NCBI GenBank assembly: GCA_017591395.1
Contig: WEDG01003391.1
Span: forward strand, 62,001-126,000
DNA length: 64,000 nt
Direction of reading: 5' to 3'
Source of the DNA: Schistocephalus solidus
Taxonomy: Eukaryota; Platyhelminthes; Cestoda; Diphyllobothriidea; Diphyllobothriidae
Part shown: positions 61,356-64,000 of the stretch, piece after piece
Position numbering within the stretch: the first letter of the stretch is position 1
How the letters are laid out: the number at the start of each line of letters is the position of its first letter
Translations under genes and position numbers: made by a program
Notes under the pieces: model-generated
What the model saw: the letters and a program-made list of their open reading frames with translations, nothing else
What the model was told of the DNA's origin: nothing
The model's database searches: none

Positions 61356-62224
61356 TTGTTAATTTGACTTTATATCCTATTGGCCTTTTTATTTTCGAGA
61401 AGGCATATTCATAAAGCAAAATTCCAGGCGGGTAAACCTTACAGCTATTGCAGTAACCTAGCTGGACGTCACCCCAAGTCGTAGAGATTGCTGTGTGAAC
61501 CTACGTACAACATTTTGTCTTTACCAAATAAAAGTTGGGCTTTCTTTAAAAACGTGAGCATTTTTACAAAATACTTTTACTGCTTCCTTACCATAGCACA
61601 AAGAGCTAGCTTTTCTTGCTCAGTTACTATTTATAATGTAATTTGACCACAAAAATGCCCCTATTGTCTGGTAATTTTTTAACTGCAAAAAAAGATGGAA
61701 ACGAAGAAAGGACGAAAAGCCTCAATAAGAAGAGAGGAGGTGGAGCAGGCACTAGCTCAAATATGCGGGTCAAGTTTTGGACTGCACACCTAAGGCGTCA
61801 TTTCGAGTGATTGACGTCACGTTATCATGAACTTGTATAAAGAGTAAAAGCAGAAAAAGAAATTTGCGTAGGTCTGTTTGTGCAGCGCGTGACTCAACTT
61901 TTAGCCTGCCTATACCGTAGCACCGATCGATACTTCTGTCTTCAATGACTGGCGCTGGGCTCGAGAGAAATTTCTGCCGCCGTCTTCTGAGCCGTTTGGT
62001 ACGGTAAGGGCTGTCCTATTAGCCTGCCTCCCTAACTTACGATTTGGGAAACCTCTTAATGACGATAACCTCACCTCGGCAGCGCTATAACTACGCCAAT
62101 CTCTATGGACGAGCAGTCGGATATGTTGATAGAGAATTCTAATCCACAATAAAAAATCCTTAGTTTTTATTACCAAACCATGCTTGTTTATTTGTTGGAG
62201 GGAGGCATGCTATATAAAGGTTAT

Positions 62225-62350
62225 GTTTCTGACTTAAGGTTCAGAAATTGCCTGAGGGATATGCTAGGGGTAAGGTTAGAGCTGAGCTAAGGAATTGAGT
62301 CAGGTAAAGAATTAGGGTGGGTGTTACGGGTAAGGTTAGCGTTAGGGTTA
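62225..62350 (+). repeat. Degenerate telomere-like (TTAGGG) tract
   Basis: 'aggggtaaggttag', 'agaattagggtgggtgtt', 'gggtaaggttagcgttaggg'. Irregular spacing, interstitial. Confidence 0.6.
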
Positions 62351-62798
62351 ATTTTTCCTGCCGCAGTTCAGGCTACCCACTTGGATCTTCGTTAACTAAT
62401 AACCTTGGATTTCCGTTTTCCGCCCGTTTACATGCCCTAAATTTGCATATTTCATATTGCGCGTCTGTTCCAGCGCCTCATCGGAGAAGTAAAACAAATT
62501 CATGCTAGAAATACAAGCATTGGCAATGCTTTCTGCAGACGCCGTTAATTGTCTCTCTCAAATACCCTACGGACAAAACTTATACTATCACTCTTCCCGT
62601 CTTACAGGACTATCTGCACTCTATTTGCTCAGTAGACTTACATATTACATTCTTGCCAAATATTCTTATGAAGTGTATGGCTTCTGTTAGGGTACCTGCC
62701 AGTCTTCGAAACCGAAGATCGCCTTTGGGTGATTAAAAAAGCTCATACTATGAGGCTTCTTAAAGAAATTGGATTTACGAAAACTTTAAAGGACGTAC

Positions 62799-62981
62799 CA
62801 CACAGCTAAAACATTTGTTATTGAGATAAGCGAAGGCGATATCGGCTGCATCGATGGCCAGTTGGTCGATACCTGACAGACTGCTGACATCTACGCCAAG
62901 GTTCCCGTTACCGAGACCTATCACTGTTACGTTGGGATTTATAACAGTGACATTGCTTGGCAAGTTAGGCAAAGCACCGTA
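62799..62981 (-). CDS. iGluR-like exon: start of amino-terminal domain (probable)
   Basis: 61 codons between the acceptor gctttcttttcag|TAC (62982) and the donor GTGTG|gtacgt (62799), phase 0 on both sides. The sequence has three N-glycosylation sequons (NVT, NVT, and NVT again), so it is probably extracellular. It ends with SGIDQLAIDAADIAFAYLNN, which resembles the first helix of the bilobed amino-terminal (periplasmic-binding-like) domain of glutamate receptors (E.A...A...IN). Strand, distance and topology fit the downstream receptor exons. No signal peptide is encoded here, so at least one exon lies further upstream. Assignment to the same gene is inferred. Confidence 0.6.
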
Positions 62982-63629
62982 CTGAAAAGAAAGCACTTCC
63001 AATTAGGATGGCAGCTTTCCTACATAAGTATGTATAGCGAGGAATTTATTTATTGCTCGACTGACAATGTCTGCATGCAATATTAGTAAGTTTGATTTCT
63101 CCCTTGAATCCTGGTCAGACACAACTACCTAGCCTTAAGCAGACTAGACGTGGCGAAAGTGATCGAAAGCCCTCGGTAGTAGACTGCTTCCGCCGCGTGT
63201 GAATCAGTCCCCCGATTAACAGGCACGGGAACTGCCGATCGATATTTTGGTCATTCCTGATTGGGCTCAGCTGCACATGGCTCAAGTGCACTCTCGCACT
63301 TCGCACTGGCAACGCTTGGCTTTCGGTGTCCTTATAATCCTGTCTCCCCGACTTTTATTATGGGAAACTTCTTGCTGTCAGAAAATCGAACATTGACAAG
63401 CTCACTACACTGACATACGAAAGGACCACGTGGTTTTCAGTTGCTCTGGTTTCCCTCACCAACCAAATTCTATTTATGCATTTGTTCAAAAAGATGTTCA
63501 TACTTGAAAATTTAATCTCCCTTGCGGGAATGCTTTGCCTATATTTTACAAAGGATTGTTAGTTACTGTGTGTAAAGAGTGTACTTAAACGTTTAGTGGA
63601 ATCCTTAATGCAAATTAAACTAGCAAATA

Positions 63630-63630
<1 letters not shown>

Positions 63631-63673
<43 letters not shown>
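63631..63673. repeat. (TA)n microsatellite
   Basis: Pure ta repeat of about 43 bases, immediately left of the repeat block that carries the 63.8-kb SINE. Confidence 0.97.
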
Positions 63674-63676
<3 letters not shown>

Positions 63677-63784
63677 AGTATGTTGCTCACCGATCTGCTT
63701 AAGGAACATGTAGGTTCCGTTGTGCCCTGGAGCTCCGACTAGAGCCCTCGCAGGCGTTCGCATAGCGACGTGTAGCATATGATG

Positions 63785-63965
63785 GAATGGTACCGACAAA
63801 GACAAGGGAGACCGGAATGGCCATTTCTGGCTTATTAGCCGTCATCAGCCAGGCATACCCAATCCCAAGTGTGCCACACCTGGGATTCGAACCCGCGACC
63901 TTTGGTTTTTGAGTCGAACGCTCTACCATTGAGCCACGGGCTCGTTGTTTTGTCGGTTGTGATCA
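63785..63965 (-). mobile_element. Family-1 tRNA-like SINE, best-preserved copy
   Basis: On the minus strand: gcccgtggctcaatggtaga (tRNA 5' end and A box), gcgggttcgaatccc (B box), then 'ttgggattgggtatgcctgg', 'ctgatgacggctaataagcc' and the tail 'cggtctcccttgtctttgtc'. This order of Pol III boxes, body and tail defines the family used for the other copies. Confidence 0.85.
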
Positions 63966-64000
63966 GGAATATGATGATAGTGTGGGGCTAACTGATCTGC

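Larger units (their letters stand above)
57180..62798 (-). other. iGluR-like intronic region; further amino-terminal-domain exons expected
   Basis: It lies between the recognised exons at 55809 and 62799. SINEs, a (CT)n at 59012-59039, a (GA)n at 60521-60538 and a relative of the 788-bp repeat at 58150-58280 occur here. Amino-terminal-domain exons of about 250-300 codons should lie in this interval, but the domain evolves fast and I could not place them. Confidence 0.5.
42936..62981 (-). other. Ionotropic glutamate receptor-like gene locus (5' end outside or unseen)
   Basis: Recognised exons, in transcription order, are 62981-62799, 55809-55677, 53646-53455, 48806-48354, 47217-46824 and 43170-42936. 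Together they give part of the amino-terminal domain and a full S1-M1-pore-M3-S2-M4 core. Exons for the middle of the amino-terminal domain are missing, and so is the signal-peptide exon. Introns are 2-7 kb and loaded with repeats. Splice phases from 55677 onward are consistent (0, 0, 0, 2) once one base is restored in the S2 exon. The product would be a plasma-membrane tetrameric cation channel subunit. Expression and ligand cannot be read from the sequence. Confidence 0.85.

Noticed and set aside
63785..63965. Functional tRNA gene on the minus strand
   Set aside because: A and B boxes are good, but the cloverleaf is not closed and the sequence continues into a SINE body and tail shared with other copies.

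Overview
The window is non-coding-rich eukaryotic nuclear DNA: long introns, tandem satellites, microsatellites, tRNA-derived SINEs, a LINE with C2H2 fingers behind its reverse transcriptase, a Penelope-like remnant and degenerate TTAGGG-like tracts. The repeat set, above all the endonuclease/RT/zinc-finger LINE, suggests a flatworm and most likely a diphyllobothriidean tapeworm (Spirometra/Dibothriocephalus type). That placement is inference from family memory, not from a search.

Layout. 1-5363 is a satellite of about 40 copies of a ~133-bp unit. 9.9-11.3 kb and 35.9-37.4 kb hold two copies of a ~1.4-kb element in opposite orientation. 11.3-12.5 kb holds an unidentified decayed coding stretch. 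15.0-15.8 kb is a ~750-bp (GAT)n array. 20.2-25.1 kb carries a plus-strand zinc-finger gene whose last exon encodes an Ikaros/Hunchback-type finger pair. 25.8 kb has a hammerhead-like motif and 28.5 kb a GIY-YIG fragment of a Penelope-like element. 28.8-30.4 kb is a ~788-bp tandem duplication, and beside it a broken minus-strand LINE fills 30.4-34.9 kb. 37.8-38.1 kb is a CpG-rich block with CCAAT boxes and a heat-shock element.

From 42.9 kb to 63.0 kb the minus strand carries an ionotropic glutamate receptor-like gene in at least six exons: one amino-terminal-domain exon at 62.8-63.0 kb, then a contiguous run covering S1, M1, pore loop, M3, S2 and M4. Splice phases agree from exon to exon if one base is missing in the S2 exon. 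The receptor lacks the glutamate-binding Arg, Pro and Thr of S1, has His at the Q/R position and a degenerate M3 gating motif. It looks like a non-canonical, IR-like channel subunit.

Apparent one-base losses recur in the two host genes and in the LINE, which suggests uncorrected assembly deletions at least as much as biology. I found no tRNA, rRNA or CRISPR array, and no complete gene that starts and stops inside the window.
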